This document shows positions 53,975-63,190 of a DNA stretch of 64,000 nt, piece after piece (the stretch's first letter is position 1; each line of letters opens with the position of its first letter). The notes under the pieces were generated by a model. That model had not been told where the DNA came from and did not search any database. It saw nothing but the letters and a program-made list of their open reading frames with translations. This stretch comes from Aurantimicrobium minutum (GTDB lineage Bacteria; Actinomycetota; Actinomycetes; Actinomycetales; Microbacteriaceae), in contig NZ_AP017457.1 of NCBI RefSeq assembly GCF_002355535.1, positions 1,178,001-1,242,000 on the forward strand, given 5' to 3'. A program made the translations under genes and the position numbers.

Positions 53975-54055
53975 GATGTACCCATTTCTGTGAACGACTA
54001 ACTACCGCCTCCACAGTACCGAGCACTATGCAGGTTCGCTTTGATGGCACGCGCT

Positions 54056-55003
54056 CTATTCGATAGTGAGTTCTTCTGCAGCACGAGCAAGGCGGTTCGC
54101 CTTGCCATGGCGCAGCATGTCTGTGGTGAGCACAATCAGTGCCACCCAGATGATGAAGAAGCCCACCCAGCGCACCGGCGGCATGGGCTCATGCAGCACG
54201 AAGACGGCCATCAAGAACGAGAACACAGGTGTGGAGTATTGAATCAAACCAATAGCGGTCAGGGGCAGTCGGCGAGCACCAGCACCAAACATGATGAGTG
54301 GCACCGCGGTGACCACACCAGCTGAGGCAAGCAACAGAGTGTGCGTGAAACCATAACCAAAGAAGGAGAGCCCAACCAGGTTAGAAACGATCATGAGCTG
54401 AATGATCGCCACCGGCGTCATCCACATGGTCTCAATAGTGAGACCACTGATGGCATCGACCGAGACGCCGGTGCGCTTCTTGATCAGACCATACAAACCA
54501 AAGGACGCTGCCAAGGTGAGCGAGATCCACGGAATTGCTCCATAGCTCACGGTCAACACGATGACGGCAACAAAGCTGATGCCGACGGCAACCCACTGCA
54601 TGGTGCGCAGTTTCTCGCGCAGCACGATCACACCCAAGACAACTGTCACGATGGGGTTGATGAAGTAGCCCAGTGACGACTCGACAATCTGGTTGCTGAG
54701 CACCGCCAGGATGAAGACCTGCCAGTTGATATAAATCAGCACTGCTGCCACACCCAAGGTGAGCATGAGTTTGCGCTGTTTCAAAATGACAACAAGTTGT
54801 CGCCATTTCCTCGAGACGGCAATCAAGAACGTGCAGAAGATGAGAGAGAACAGGATGCGATAGCCGACCACTTCAAAGGGCGTCGCAGGTTCCAAGGTGA
54901 GGAAGTAGAGCGGGAACAAGCCCCACAGCCCATATGCACCAAAGGCATAGAGCAAACCGGAACGGGAGAGCTTCTCGGGTGCAGGAGCAGCTGGAGAAGT
55001 CAT
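54056..55003 (-). CDS. rarD: EamA-family transporter RarD
   Basis: Ten predicted membrane segments in two EamA repeats over 315 aa. Typical RarD blocks are present: GLLYAFGAYGLWGLFPLYF (~15), SLGYFINPIVTVVLGVIVLREKL (~110) and GLIQYSTPVFSFLMAVFVLHEPM (~255). RarD-like proteins are inner-membrane drug/metabolite exporters whose natural substrate is unsettled. It lies alone on the minus strand between groES and binding protein copy 3, with the groES terminator upstream, so it likely has its own promoter. Confidence 0.88.
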   Translation of the reverse strand: MTSPAAPAPEKLSRSGLLYAFGAYGLWGLFPLYFLTLEPATPFEVVGYRILFSLIFCTFLIAVSRKWRQLVVILKQRKLMLTLGVAAVLIYINWQVFILAVLSNQIVESSLGYFINPIVTVVLGVIVLREKLRTMQWVAVGISFVAVIVLTVSYGAIPWISLTLAASFGLYGLIKKRTGVSVDAISGLTIETMWMTPVAIIQLMIVSNLVGLSFFGYGFTHTLLLASAGVVTAVPLIMFGAGARRLPLTAIGLIQYSTPVFSFLMAVFVLHEPMPPVRWVGFFIIWVALIVLTTDMLRHGKANRLARAAEELTIE

Positions 55004-55043
55004 TATTCGAGACTACTCCTGTGAATAGCCTAAGAGGTTAAAC

Positions 55044-55075
55044 AGTGAGGGCCCCGGAAAACCGGGGCCCTCACT
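55044..55075 (-). terminator. Terminator of groES
   Basis: A perfect 14-bp GC-rich stem (44-57 with 62-75) with an AAAA loop (TTTT on the minus strand), 12 bp after the groES stop. Confidence 0.9.
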
Positions 55076-55087
55076 AGTGAGATTGTG

Positions 55088-55384
55088 TTAGCGAACGACG
55101 ATCGCGAGAACGTCACGAGCGGAGAGTACGAGGTACTCTTCACCGGCGTACTTGACTTCGGTTCCGCCGTACTTGGAGTAGATAACCTTGTCACCTTCGG
55201 CGATGTCCAGAGGAACACGGTTACCGTTGTCGTCGATGCGGCCGGGGCCTACAGCAACGACAACGCCCTCCTGGGGCTTTTCCTTAGCAGTGTCAGGAAT
55301 GACGAGACCGGAAGCAGTGGTCTGCTCGGCTTCTACCTGCTTGATAACAATGCGATCTTCGAGCGGCTTAATGGCGACCGACAC
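55088..55384 (-). CDS. groES: Co-chaperonin GroES
   Basis: A 98-residue cap of the GroEL chaperonin. The family pattern is complete: [27 protein letters not shown] (mobile loop), [32 protein letters not shown] and a [13 protein letters not shown] end. GTG 55384 is chosen from homology and an AGAGG site; the ORF runs further upstream without support. It is monocistronic, with no groEL next to it, as in many actinobacteria. A CIRCE element lies ~80 bp upstream, implying HrcA heat-shock repression. Confidence 0.95.
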   Translation of the reverse strand: MSVAIKPLEDRIVIKQVEAEQTTASGLVIPDTAKEKPQEGVVVAVGPGRIDDNGNRVPLDIAEGDKVIYSKYGGTEVKYAGEEYLVLSARDVLAIVVR

Positions 55385-55464
55385 GGTTGACCTCTTTCTT
55401 GAACGGGAAGTAAGTAATGGAGTACACATTCAGTTCGTGTACTGAGGTCAAGTCTAGACGGCAA

Positions 55465-55491
55465 TTAGCACTCGCGCAATGTGAGTGCCAA
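55465..55491. promoter_or_regulatory. CIRCE element (HrcA operator) of groES
   Basis: TTAGCACTC-N9-GAGTGCCAA matches the CIRCE consensus TTAGCACTC-N9-GAGTGCTAA with one mismatch. It lies between the divergent groES and methyltransferase genes. Confidence 0.95.
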
Positions 55492-55516
55492 TTCATCCCT
55501 TGGTAGGTTTACTCTC

Positions 55517-56704
55517 ATGGAGAGTGCTGAACTACGCGAACTGCTCACCCCTGAGGGGCTCGCTCTCCTGAATTCTTTGCCCGAGTATTCCTCCGCGACA
55601 GACGTACTCAAGATCGTCTCAGAGTTACGCAAAGCCGGAAATTCCGCGTCATTAGTGGCTTCGGTGCTCACCCAAGCCAAGTTGCGCGCTAAAGCACAAT
55701 CAAAGTTCGGTGACTTTGCCTCCACGATGTTGTTCACCGAGGCAGGCCTCGAACAGGCAACCAGGCTGCCGGTGGCGGCACTTCATGCCGGTCGTTTTGT
55801 TCGCGCAGGGCTCACTCGCGTTGCTGATCTGGGATGTGGAATTGGGGCAGATGCATTGGCTATTGCCGGGGCTGGACTGAGCGTCCATGCAGTGGAGGCC
55901 GATGAAGTGACCGCTGCCATTGCCGTGATGAACCTCAGCGCCTTCCCCGAAGCAACTGTTTCTCACGGCACAGCCGAAGAAGCAGACCTCACCGGCATCG
56001 AGGGTGTTTATCTCGATCCTGCCCGGAGGACCTCCGGACACAACAACACCAGTCGCCTGACCAAGTCTGAAGACTATTTGCCATCTCTCGATTTTGCCTT
56101 CGGTCTCGCAGCGCAACTGCCGACCGGAATCAAACTAGGTCCTGGCTTTGATCGTGAGCTCATTCCAGATAACTGTGAAGCACAGTGGGTTTCTGTTGGT
56201 GGAGATGTTGTGGAACTGGGGCTGTGGTTTGGCCCACTTGCTAGGGAGGGTATTGCCCGCTCCGCCTTGATCATGACACCAGAAGGAATGCATGAGCTCA
56301 CCGGAGCTGCAGACTCTGCTGATGCTGAAGTGGGACCTCTGGGCAGATACCTCTACGAACCTGACGGTGCTGTTATTCGAGCACGCCTGATCGGTGACCT
56401 TGCTCGCTCACTCGGTGCTCACATGCTCGATGAACACATTGCCTATATGAGCAGTGAGACGTTAGTCCACTCCCCCTTTGCAGCTGCCTTCGAAGTTCAC
56501 GAGCAGTTCCCATTAGATGTGAAACAACTTGCTGCTGAACTGAGCAAGCGCAACATCGGCACTTTGGAAATCAAGAAACGTGGTGTTGATATTGACCCGG
56601 CAGAGTTCCGCAAGAAACTCAAACTCTCTGGGCCGGAATCTGCAACGTTGTTCCTCACTCGCATTGGCGAGCGCAGAGCCGCACTTCTCGCTCAGCGGGC
56701 TTAA
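55517..56704 (+). CDS. Class I SAM methyltransferase, THUMP-like, 395 aa
   Basis: It has a Rossmann SAM-binding core with motif I VADLGCGIGADALAIAGAG (~100-118), VHAVEADE motif II and a YLDPARR motif (~168) in the place of the catalytic NPPY/DPPR. A C-terminal THUMP-like/PUA-type region ends RIGERRAALL. Such proteins are taken to be RNA or nucleic-acid methyltransferases in actinobacteria; the target is unknown. I prefer ATG 55517; an in-frame GTG at 55481 lies within the CIRCE operator, making it unlikely. Confidence 0.82.
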   Translation: MESAELRELLTPEGLALLNSLPEYSSATDVLKIVSELRKAGNSASLVASVLTQAKLRAKAQSKFGDFASTMLFTEAGLEQATRLPVAALHAGRFVRAGLTRVADLGCGIGADALAIAGAGLSVHAVEADEVTAAIAVMNLSAFPEATVSHGTAEEADLTGIEGVYLDPARRTSGHNNTSRLTKSEDYLPSLDFAFGLAAQLPTGIKLGPGFDRELIPDNCEAQWVSVGGDVVELGLWFGPLAREGIARSALIMTPEGMHELTGAADSADAEVGPLGRYLYEPDGAVIRARLIGDLARSLGAHMLDEHIAYMSSETLVHSPFAAAFEVHEQFPLDVKQLAAELSKRNIGTLEIKKRGVDIDPAEFRKKLKLSGPESATLFLTRIGERRAALLAQRA

Positions 56705-56707
56705 CGA

Positions 56708-56741
56708 ACTCACGCCATCAACCGAGGATGATGGCGTGAGT
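56708..56741. terminator. Bidirectional terminator between convergent genes
   Basis: A 13-bp perfect stem, ACTCACGCCATCA with TGATGGCGTGAGT, has an 8-nt loop. It sits between the methyltransferase stop and the stop of the convergent DUF4190 gene. Confidence 0.85.
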
Positions 56742-56754
56742 GCTCTCGAGTGGA

Positions 56755-57138
56755 TTAGTAGTAGTAATTTCCCATTCCCGAGGCGATCACAACGCCCAGG
56801 AAGGCAAAGAGCAGGGAGATGACGAGCACAGCAAGGCCGATGCCGACATAGCCCATGATGAGGCCTGCTAGAGCAAGACCGCCGCCTTGTTCACCCGTGC
56901 GGCGAACTTCGGCGCGGGCCATGTGGCCGGTGACGACAGCAACGATGCTGGCAAGGAAGGGAATGAAGGTGAGGCCGACAATTCCGGCAACGAGCGCAAC
57001 AATCGAGAGAGTGTTGGTCTTCTCCGAAGAGACCACGGTCACGGTTGGTGCGGCAGGAGCTGCTGCCTCCGCTGCAGCAGGCTTTGCCACTGCTGCTTTG
57101 GTTGCAGGCTTGGAAGTCTTTGGTGCTTTTTCTGTCAT
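56755..57138 (-). CDS. DUF4190 membrane protein, 127 aa
   Basis: An Ala/Pro/Lys-rich cytoplasmic N-terminus (~1-42) precedes two membrane segments ([29 protein letters not shown] and [32 protein letters not shown]), with the short loop [12 protein letters not shown] typical of DUF4190 proteins. It lies 9 bp downstream of tsaD and may be the last gene of that operon. Molecular function unknown. Confidence 0.82.
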   Translation of the reverse strand: MTEKAPKTSKPATKAAVAKPAAAEAAAPAAPTVTVVSSEKTNTLSIVALVAGIVGLTFIPFLASIVAVVTGHMARAEVRRTGEQGGGLALAGLIMGYVGIGLAVLVISLLFAFLGVVIASGMGNYYY

Positions 57139-57147
57139 GACTTAATT

Positions 57148-58206
57148 CTAATGAACGTGGATGTCTGTAACTGGGAGTGTGCTGTCAGCTCCAAAACTTA
57201 GCGAGGAGGGCTGAGCGCCTTCCATAATGAGCTCTGACGCGAGCGCCGCAATCATGGCACCGTTATCGGTGCACAGAGAGAATGCAGGAATTCTCAACTC
57301 AACACCGGCAGCTTCAGCCCGCTGGCTGGCAACTTCACGCAGGCGAGCATTAGCGACAACTCCGCCGCCAAGTAACAGCCGGGGAACACCATAGTCTTGG
57401 CAGGCTGCAATAGCTTTGGCCGTCAACACGTCCACTACTGCTTCGCGGAAGCTCGCTGCCACATCGGCTACGGGTATTTCTTCACCGGCATCCCGGCGCA
57501 CTTCCACCCACCTGGCCACTGCTGTTTTCAAGCCGGAGAAGGAGAAGTCATAGCGGTGCTTGTCCATGTCCTTAGGCAGAGTGAGCCCTCGGGGGAAACG
57601 GATTGCTTTCGGGTCTCCGTCGGCCGCAACGCGGTCGATGTGGGGACCGCCGGGATAGGGGAGGCCAAGGATTCGTGCGACCTTGTCAAAAGCTTCACCA
57701 GCAGCATCATCGATTGTTTCACCGAGCATCACCACATCCGAGGTGAGGTCTTTGACCAGAAGCAACGAGGTGTGACCACCGGAGACAAGAAGCGCGATGG
57801 TGGGATATTCCAGGGGGCCGTCTTCGCCCAGAACATCTGCTCCCACGTGACCAACCAAGTGGTTGACGGCATACAACGGCTTATCCAGCGAAAGTGCCAA
57901 AGCTTTAGCTGCACCGACTCCCACCATGAGAGCACCGGCAAGGCCTGGGCCACTCGTGACGGCGACTGCATCGAGATCTGCAAGCTCGATGCCTGCCGTG
58001 GCAACTGCCTCGGTGAGGGCGGGGCGTAAAGCTTCCAAGTGTGCACGAGCAGCAACCTCGGGAACCACGCCACCATAGCGAGCATGTTCATTCATCGAGG
58101 AGGCAATAACGTTCGCCAACAATTCACGGCCACGAACAATACCGATACCGGTCTCATCACAGCTGGTCTCAATACCCAGCACGAGGGGTGCTTCTCTATT
58201 TATCAC
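57148..58206 (-). CDS. tsaD: tRNA t6A37 threonylcarbamoyltransferase TsaD
   Basis: The catalytic ASKHA-fold subunit that transfers threonylcarbamoyl to A37 of ANN-decoding tRNAs together with TsaB and TsaE, both encoded just upstream. The 352-residue chain has [10 protein letters not shown] (~10), the metal-binding NHLVGH (~115-120), [10 protein letters not shown] (~140) and [12 protein letters not shown] (~285). Start GTG 58206 overlaps the rimI stop by four bases. Confidence 0.95.
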   Translation of the reverse strand: MINREAPLVLGIETSCDETGIGIVRGRELLANVIASSMNEHARYGGVVPEVAARAHLEALRPALTEAVATAGIELADLDAVAVTSGPGLAGALMVGVGAAKALALSLDKPLYAVNHLVGHVGADVLGEDGPLEYPTIALLVSGGHTSLLLVKDLTSDVVMLGETIDDAAGEAFDKVARILGLPYPGGPHIDRVAADGDPKAIRFPRGLTLPKDMDKHRYDFSFSGLKTAVARWVEVRRDAGEEIPVADVAASFREAVVDVLTAKAIAACQDYGVPRLLLGGGVVANARLREVASQRAEAAGVELRIPAFSLCTDNGAMIAALASELIMEGAQPSSLSFGADSTLPVTDIHVH

Positions 58207-58685
58207 AGATCTGCCCCCTTCTTCATGATGACCGCATCCACACCTTCGGGTTGGTAATAACCGGGGCGCACAGCAATTTCTTCAAACCCTAAAGAGGAAT
58301 ACAAGGCAATGGCGTGAGGATTATCTGCACGCACTTCTAAGAAGATGCGGCGCGCATGGCGCGCTTCTGCTTCTTCCAACAGTGCTTCCATCAACCGGCG
58401 GCCAAGACCGTGGCTGCGGAAGTCTGGATGAACAGCAATGGTTTGGATATCACCATCGCCAGAACCTTTCGGAGCGAGCAGGCCTGCGTAACCCACGACG
58501 AGCGGGTCTCCACCTAACGCATCGGTGTGTGCTTCAGCGATGAGATAGAAACAGTTGTGATCGGCAACATCGCGAGCCATGGCTTCAACAGACCAGGCCT
58601 CCCCGCCGAACACAGGAGTTTCGATCTCCATAATTGCGGGCACATCTTCGATGCCCGCTTGGCGCAAGACAATGCTGTTGATCAT
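58203..58685 (-). CDS. rimI: Ribosomal-protein-S18-alanine N-acetyltransferase RimI-like
   Basis: A GNAT-fold acetyltransferase of 160 aa with the acetyl-CoA-binding motif [21 protein letters not shown] (~88-108), [23 protein letters not shown] and the RimI-like YYQ after it. The tsaB-rimI-tsaD arrangement is common in bacteria. ATG 58685 overlaps the tsaB stop (ATGA). Confidence 0.88.
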   Translation of the reverse strand: MINSIVLRQAGIEDVPAIMEIETPVFGGEAWSVEAMARDVADHNCFYLIAEAHTDALGGDPLVVGYAGLLAPKGSGDGDIQTIAVHPDFRSHGLGRRLMEALLEEAEARHARRIFLEVRADNPHAIALYSSLGFEEIAVRPGYYQPEGVDAVIMKKGADL

Positions 58686-59323
58686 TTCTGACCCCCACGC
58701 ATTTCTTGAACAACTCTCTTGGGGCCGTTGCTCATGGTCACATCAGGTGAGCGTAAATACACTGCCGTCGCGGGAGGGAACTCTTTTCCTTGGATCAGCA
58801 TTGCCTCAGCAACGAGACCCAACCACTCGGCGTGAACTTCACGAGCATCCAACCGGATACCTTCTGCTTGAGGAACTTCATCTGCTTTCGCAAGAGCTGG
58901 GCCTTCGACTCGAGCAGGTATTCCGTCCGTGATCTGGGAGTACGCGCTCCAGAACAATTCCTTCCGCCGCGCATCGGTAACCACGTGAACAGGCTGCGAG
59001 CTCGCGGCGAAATGTTCAGCAGCAACAGCGTCATGGCTCACCATGGGCAACAGGATTGCCCCGGCGCCGAATGCGAATGCATCGGCGGCAGCAATCCCCA
59101 CACGCAAACCCGTGAACGGGCCAGGTCCCATCCCTGCAGCTACGTAGGTAACGTTCTCTGCCTTCACTGCAGCCTCGGTGAGGACCTCCTGAATGAAGGG
59201 CCCCACCACTTCGGCATGACGCATGGTGTCGGGGGTGGAGCGTGAAGCGAGAACACGCCCCTCATTCACCAGGGCAACGCTTGTTCCCGCAGAGGTATCA
59301 ATGGCAAGAATGATGGTGGTCAT
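58682..59323 (-). CDS. tsaB: tRNA t6A37 biosynthesis protein TsaB
   Basis: A 213-residue inactive TsaD-like partner that scaffolds the TsaBDE complex. It has ILAIDTSAGTSVALV at the N-terminus, the conserved GMGPGPFTGLRVGIA (~65-80) and a degenerate C-terminal half. ATG 59323 is chosen because it overlaps the tsaE stop as ATGA; four codons of extra ORF lie upstream. Confidence 0.9.
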   Translation of the reverse strand: MTTIILAIDTSAGTSVALVNEGRVLASRSTPDTMRHAEVVGPFIQEVLTEAAVKAENVTYVAAGMGPGPFTGLRVGIAAADAFAFGAGAILLPMVSHDAVAAEHFAASSQPVHVVTDARRKELFWSAYSQITDGIPARVEGPALAKADEVPQAEGIRLDAREVHAEWLGLVAEAMLIQGKEFPPATAVYLRSPDVTMSNGPKRVVQEMRGGQK

Positions 59324-59793
59324 GATTGCTCCCACCGTGACCCGTGCCCGGTAAGGGTGACATGACGTGGCTCGACGAGTTCCTCACCGAGCTCACCAGC
59401 TTGGCCGCCCTCGGGGCGCTCAATAACAACATCGAGCCAAGAGTCCACGATGCCATCAAGCATGCCGGCACCCCACTCAACAACAACGACCGAGTTGGCG
59501 AAGTCAATATCGAGATCATCGAGTTCAACGGCGCTATTCAAACGATAGGCATCGACGTGCACCAACGGTGCACCGCCGATCAGGCTGGGGTGGGTTCTGG
59601 CAAGAACGAAAGTGGGAGAGGTAACGGGTCCACGAACCTGCAAGCCTTCACCAATACCGCGTGTGAGTGTGGTCTTGCCCGCGCCTAGGGGCCCAGTCAA
59701 CACAAGAACGTCTCCGGCACGAAGCTCACGGCCAATATCGAGACCTAGCTCATGCATCTCTTCCGGAGTGGAAATGGTGCGTGTGCCCAGCAT
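59320..59793 (-). CDS. tsaE: tRNA t6A37 biosynthesis ATPase TsaE
   Basis: A P-loop ATPase of the t6A pathway, 157 aa. It has Walker A GPLGAGKTTLTRGIGE (~36-50), TSPTFVLA (~57) and HVDAYRL with the conserved Asp (~77-83), then VVVVEWGAG. Its ATG shares one base with the alr stop (TAATG). Confidence 0.93.
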   Translation of the reverse strand: MLGTRTISTPEEMHELGLDIGRELRAGDVLVLTGPLGAGKTTLTRGIGEGLQVRGPVTSPTFVLARTHPSLIGGAPLVHVDAYRLNSAVELDDLDIDFANSVVVVEWGAGMLDGIVDSWLDVVIERPEGGQAGELGEELVEPRHVTLTGHGSRWEQS

Positions 59794-60920
59794 TAGACCT
59801 GGCCTTCGTAGATGTATTCCAGGCGCGTAGGAATCAGCCTGGTCACTATCTCATAGCCAATAGATCCGGCGGCCGCTGCCCAGTCATGCACGGAAGGGTG
59901 CCCGAGCTCAGGGTTGCCAAAGAGCACCACGTGGTCTCCCACCGCAACAGGGTCATCCCCCACATTCACCAGGAACTGATCCATCGCAATACGGCCCGCC
60001 ACTGGATAGGTGGAGCCGTTGAGCAGGACAGGGCCATTCAAGGATGCATCGCGGTTGATGCCGTCACCATAGCCAAACGGAATCAACGCCAGGGTGCTCT
60101 CGTGTGGTGTGCGGTGCAGGTAGCCATAGCTCACACCTGTGTTCTCGGGAACGCGACGAACAGCCACCACACGCCCCTCAAGCGTCATCGCAGGGGTAAG
60201 ACCAAACTGTTCTGGACGGTGTTCCTCTGTGGGACCAATGCCGTAGGCAGCAATCCCTGAACGAACCATATTGAATCGCGTCTCAGGCAGCGTCAGCGCT
60301 GCCAGCGACGCAGCTAAGTGAACATAGGGAGGTTCAATCCCTGCATCTGCCAGTTCAGAGATCCCCACCAGAAACACCTTGAGCTGTTCGAGGTCATCTT
60401 CTGGGGTGGTGTTGGAGAGGTGACTCATCACACCTTCAACAACAAGATCTCCCGAGGCATGCAGTTCGGCAGCGGTGCGGAAGAACGCATCCCACTGATT
60501 TGGGCTGGCGCCATTACGACTCAGCCCAGTGTCCAATTTGAGGTGAACGCGAGGGGTTTTGTGCACTCGGTGTCCAGCCGCCGCGATGGCGTTCAGCTGT
60601 GCAACCGAGACGGCACCTAAAGTGATGTCTACCCCAACTGCTTCATCGAAAGTTTCATCTGGGGCATGAATCCAACACAGCACCGGCGCTGTGATTCCTG
60701 CCTCGCGGAGGGTAAGTGCCTCGGAAATATCTGCTGTGCCCAACCAAGTTGCTCCACCGGCTAGCGCAGCGCGGGCAGCCGGAACCATGCCATGGCCGTA
60801 GGCATTAGCTTTGACCACAATCAAAACATCGTCCACGCCGGTGATCTCCCGGATGCGTCGAACGTTGCCAGCTATGGCATCGGTGTTGACGCGGGCAATG
60901 CGAAACGGTGTGTGGCTCAT
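59793..60920 (-). CDS. alr: Alanine racemase
   Basis: A PLP enzyme making D-alanine for peptidoglycan. It has the lysine motif VVKANAYGHG (~36-45) and the PLP barrel landmarks (HLKLDTGLSRNG, MVRSGIAAYG). The C-terminal domain supplies the catalytic Tyr (GVSYGYLHRT) and AGRIAMDQFLV. Length 375 aa is normal. It overlaps the acpS stop by four bases (ATGA). Its position next to glmS and acpS couples cell-wall precursor supply with fatty-acid synthesis. Confidence 0.95.
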   Translation of the reverse strand: MSHTPFRIARVNTDAIAGNVRRIREITGVDDVLIVVKANAYGHGMVPAARAALAGGATWLGTADISEALTLREAGITAPVLCWIHAPDETFDEAVGVDITLGAVSVAQLNAIAAAGHRVHKTPRVHLKLDTGLSRNGASPNQWDAFFRTAAELHASGDLVVEGVMSHLSNTTPEDDLEQLKVFLVGISELADAGIEPPYVHLAASLAALTLPETRFNMVRSGIAAYGIGPTEEHRPEQFGLTPAMTLEGRVVAVRRVPENTGVSYGYLHRTPHESTLALIPFGYGDGINRDASLNGPVLLNGSTYPVAGRIAMDQFLVNVGDDPVAVGDHVVLFGNPELGHPSVHDWAAAAGSIGYEIVTRLIPTRLEYIYEGQV

Positions 60921-61276
60921 GCGGCAGCGCCTTCGGCAACCACGAACGCAACAGCAGCATCGGCGTCATGCGAAATAGACAGGTGCACCGAGGTTATTCC
61001 CCGTTCGTGTGCCATCTGGGCAGCTGCCCCACTCAAGTCAAAAGAAGGCTTGCCCAGCTGGTCTTTGATAACAACCATGTCGTGGAAGGTCATCGAACCT
61101 GAGCCGCCGAAAGCTTTAATGAGAGCTTCCTTGGCTGCGAACCGGCCCGCTAAAGAGTGTGCGGGAAGTTCACGTTCCGATTCAACAAAGAGTCGTTCAG
61201 CGAGTTTGGGGGTGCGCTCAAGCGCCCGCTCAAAGCGAGCGATGTCGACGATGTCGACGCCCACTCCCATGATCAT
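60917..61276 (-). CDS. acpS: Holo-[acyl-carrier-protein] synthase
   Basis: Transfers 4'-phosphopantetheine from CoA to acyl carrier protein. The 119-residue sequence has the magnesium-binding GVGVDIVDIARFERAL (~4-19) and the signature RFAAKEALIKAFG (~44-56), both intact. It lies 6 bp after the glmS stop. ATG 61276 or ATG 61270 could be the start. coaA, which begins CoA synthesis, is divergent upstream of glmS. Confidence 0.93.
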   Translation of the reverse strand: MIMGVGVDIVDIARFERALERTPKLAERLFVESERELPAHSLAGRFAAKEALIKAFGGSGSMTFHDMVVIKDQLGKPSFDLSGAAAQMAHERGITSVHLSISHDADAAVAFVVAEGAAA

Positions 61277-61282
61277 GAGCGT

Positions 61283-63133
61283 CTATTCGACCGTGACCGA
61301 CTTGGCCAGGTTACGTGGCTGGTCCACATCCAAGCCCTTAGCATCTGCCAGTTCCATGGCGAAGATCTGCAGTGGAACAACAGCAAGGATGGGTTCAAAC
61401 ATGGGGTCTGCCAGAGGAATCTGAATGACCTCATCGGCATAGGGAAGAACAGCAGCATCGCCCTGCTCCGCAATAGCAATCACCCGAGCACCACGTGCAC
61501 GAATCTCTTGGATGTTGGAAACAACCTTGGAGTGAATCAGTGCTGAACCGCGGGGGCTAGGCACAATGACGAACACCGGCTGACCGTGATCAATGAGGGC
61601 AATAGGGCCGTGCTTGAGCTCACCGGCAGCGAAACCTTCAGCGTGGATGTAGGCAAGCTCCTTGAGCTTGAGCGCACCCTCCAACGCGATGGGGTATCCC
61701 ACGTGGCGACCGAGGAACAACACCGAAGGGGTGTCACTCATCCACTTAGCGAGCTGAGCAATATTTTCGCCAGTTTCTAACACCTTGGTGACCTTCGCAG
61801 GCAAGGCCTGGAGGTCAGCAGCCAAACGGCGCAGTTCCTTCTCATCCACGGTGTTCTTCGAGCGCGCAATGTGCAAGCCGATTAAGTACAGCGCAGTGAT
61901 CTGTGCGACGAAAGCCTTGGTGGAGGCAACAGCAACCTCGGGACCAGCGTGGGTGTAGACGACCGCATCAGATTCGCGAGGAATAGTTGCACCCTGGGTG
62001 TTACACACCGAAATGGTGCGGGCACCCTGTTCGCGGGCATATTTGACCGCCATCAGGGTGTCCATGGTTTCACCAGACTGGCTAATCGAAATGATGAGCG
62101 TCTCTGGGGTGATCACGGGGTCGCGGTAACGGAACTCATGGGAGAGCTGAACTTCGACCGGAATGCGTGCCCACTGCTCGATGGCATAAGCGCCGACCAT
62201 ACCGGCATAAGAAGCAGTGCCACAGGCAACCAGAATGATGCGGTTGATGCCGTTCAAGACATCATCACCGAGTTCGGTGAGCTCGGGAACCTCAACGAGT
62301 CCGTCCACGACGCGTCCGCGAACGGTGTTCGCTACCGCGTCGGGGTTCTCGGTGATTTCTTTAGCCATGAAGGACGACCAGCCACCCTTATCGGAAGCCG
62401 AGGCATCCCAGGCAATCTCGTACTCTTCGATCGCAACAGGGTTACCGTCGAAGTCGATGACCTCCACAGCGTGGGGGGTAATTCTGACAACCTGGTTCTG
62501 ACCGACCGCGGCAGCGCGATGGGTGTATTCAACGAAGGCAGCCACGTCAGAGCCAAGGAAGTTTTCTCCCTCACCCAACCCAATCACCAGAGGTGAGTTG
62601 TGGCGGGCAGCAACAATCTGGTGCGGAGCATCAGTGTGCACAGCCAGCAGAGTAAATGCACCCTCGAGACGGTTGACTACCAAGCGCATAGCTTCGCGCA
62701 AGTCACCCACCTCGCGGTAAACATCTCCGAGCAAAACAGCCGCAACAGCGGTGTCAGTTTCTGAGACAAACTCATAGCCCTTAGCCAGGAGCTCGACTTT
62801 GATCTCAGCAAAGTTTTCAATGATGCCGTTGTGAATGAGGGCAAGGTTGCCACCGTCACCTAGGTGTGGGTGTGCGTTTATATCGGTGGGTCCACCGTGG
62901 GTCGCCCAGCGGGTGTGACCAATACCGGTGTGGCCAGGTGAGACAGGGCTGGTTTCTAACAGGTCAACCAGTGCCTGCAGCTTTCCTGCCTTCTTAGCCG
63001 TTTCGATTGCCCCCGATTCGGTGAGCACAGCAATACCGGCAGAGTCATATCCGCGGTACTCCTGACGCTTCAGACCGCCCAAAAGAACGGCAAGAGTGTC
63101 TTGCTGACCGACGTAACCCACGATTCCACACAT
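61283..63133 (-). CDS. glmS: Glutamine-fructose-6-phosphate aminotransferase (isomerising)
   Basis: Makes glucosamine-6-phosphate for peptidoglycan. The 616-residue chain starts MCGIVGYVG with the catalytic Cys exposed after Met removal, then the glutaminase block [18 protein letters not shown] (~73-90). Two SIS sugar-isomerase domains follow ([11 protein letters not shown] ~355; [28 protein letters not shown] ~485). It ends with the canonical [13 protein letters not shown]. It heads the seven-gene operon. No glmS ribozyme-like leader fits in the 57-bp gap to coaA. Confidence 0.96.
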   Translation of the reverse strand: MCGIVGYVGQQDTLAVLLGGLKRQEYRGYDSAGIAVLTESGAIETAKKAGKLQALVDLLETSPVSPGHTGIGHTRWATHGGPTDINAHPHLGDGGNLALIHNGIIENFAEIKVELLAKGYEFVSETDTAVAAVLLGDVYREVGDLREAMRLVVNRLEGAFTLLAVHTDAPHQIVAARHNSPLVIGLGEGENFLGSDVAAFVEYTHRAAAVGQNQVVRITPHAVEVIDFDGNPVAIEEYEIAWDASASDKGGWSSFMAKEITENPDAVANTVRGRVVDGLVEVPELTELGDDVLNGINRIILVACGTASYAGMVGAYAIEQWARIPVEVQLSHEFRYRDPVITPETLIISISQSGETMDTLMAVKYAREQGARTISVCNTQGATIPRESDAVVYTHAGPEVAVASTKAFVAQITALYLIGLHIARSKNTVDEKELRRLAADLQALPAKVTKVLETGENIAQLAKWMSDTPSVLFLGRHVGYPIALEGALKLKELAYIHAEGFAAGELKHGPIALIDHGQPVFVIVPSPRGSALIHSKVVSNIQEIRARGARVIAIAEQGDAAVLPYADEVIQIPLADPMFEPILAVVPLQIFAMELADAKGLDVDQPRNLAKSVTVE

Positions 63134-63190
63134 AAGAGTTCTAGTTTAGTTCACGAGCGGCATTTGCCTGGTTTAGGGCAGAATAGGCAG

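Noticed and set aside
55481-55516. Upstream GTG start for the methyltransferase
   Set aside because: It lies inside the CIRCE operator and lacks a ribosome-binding site; ATG 55517 is more plausible.
63134-63190. glmS ribozyme/riboswitch
   Set aside because: The 57-bp divergent gap is too short, and such elements are not expected in actinobacteria.
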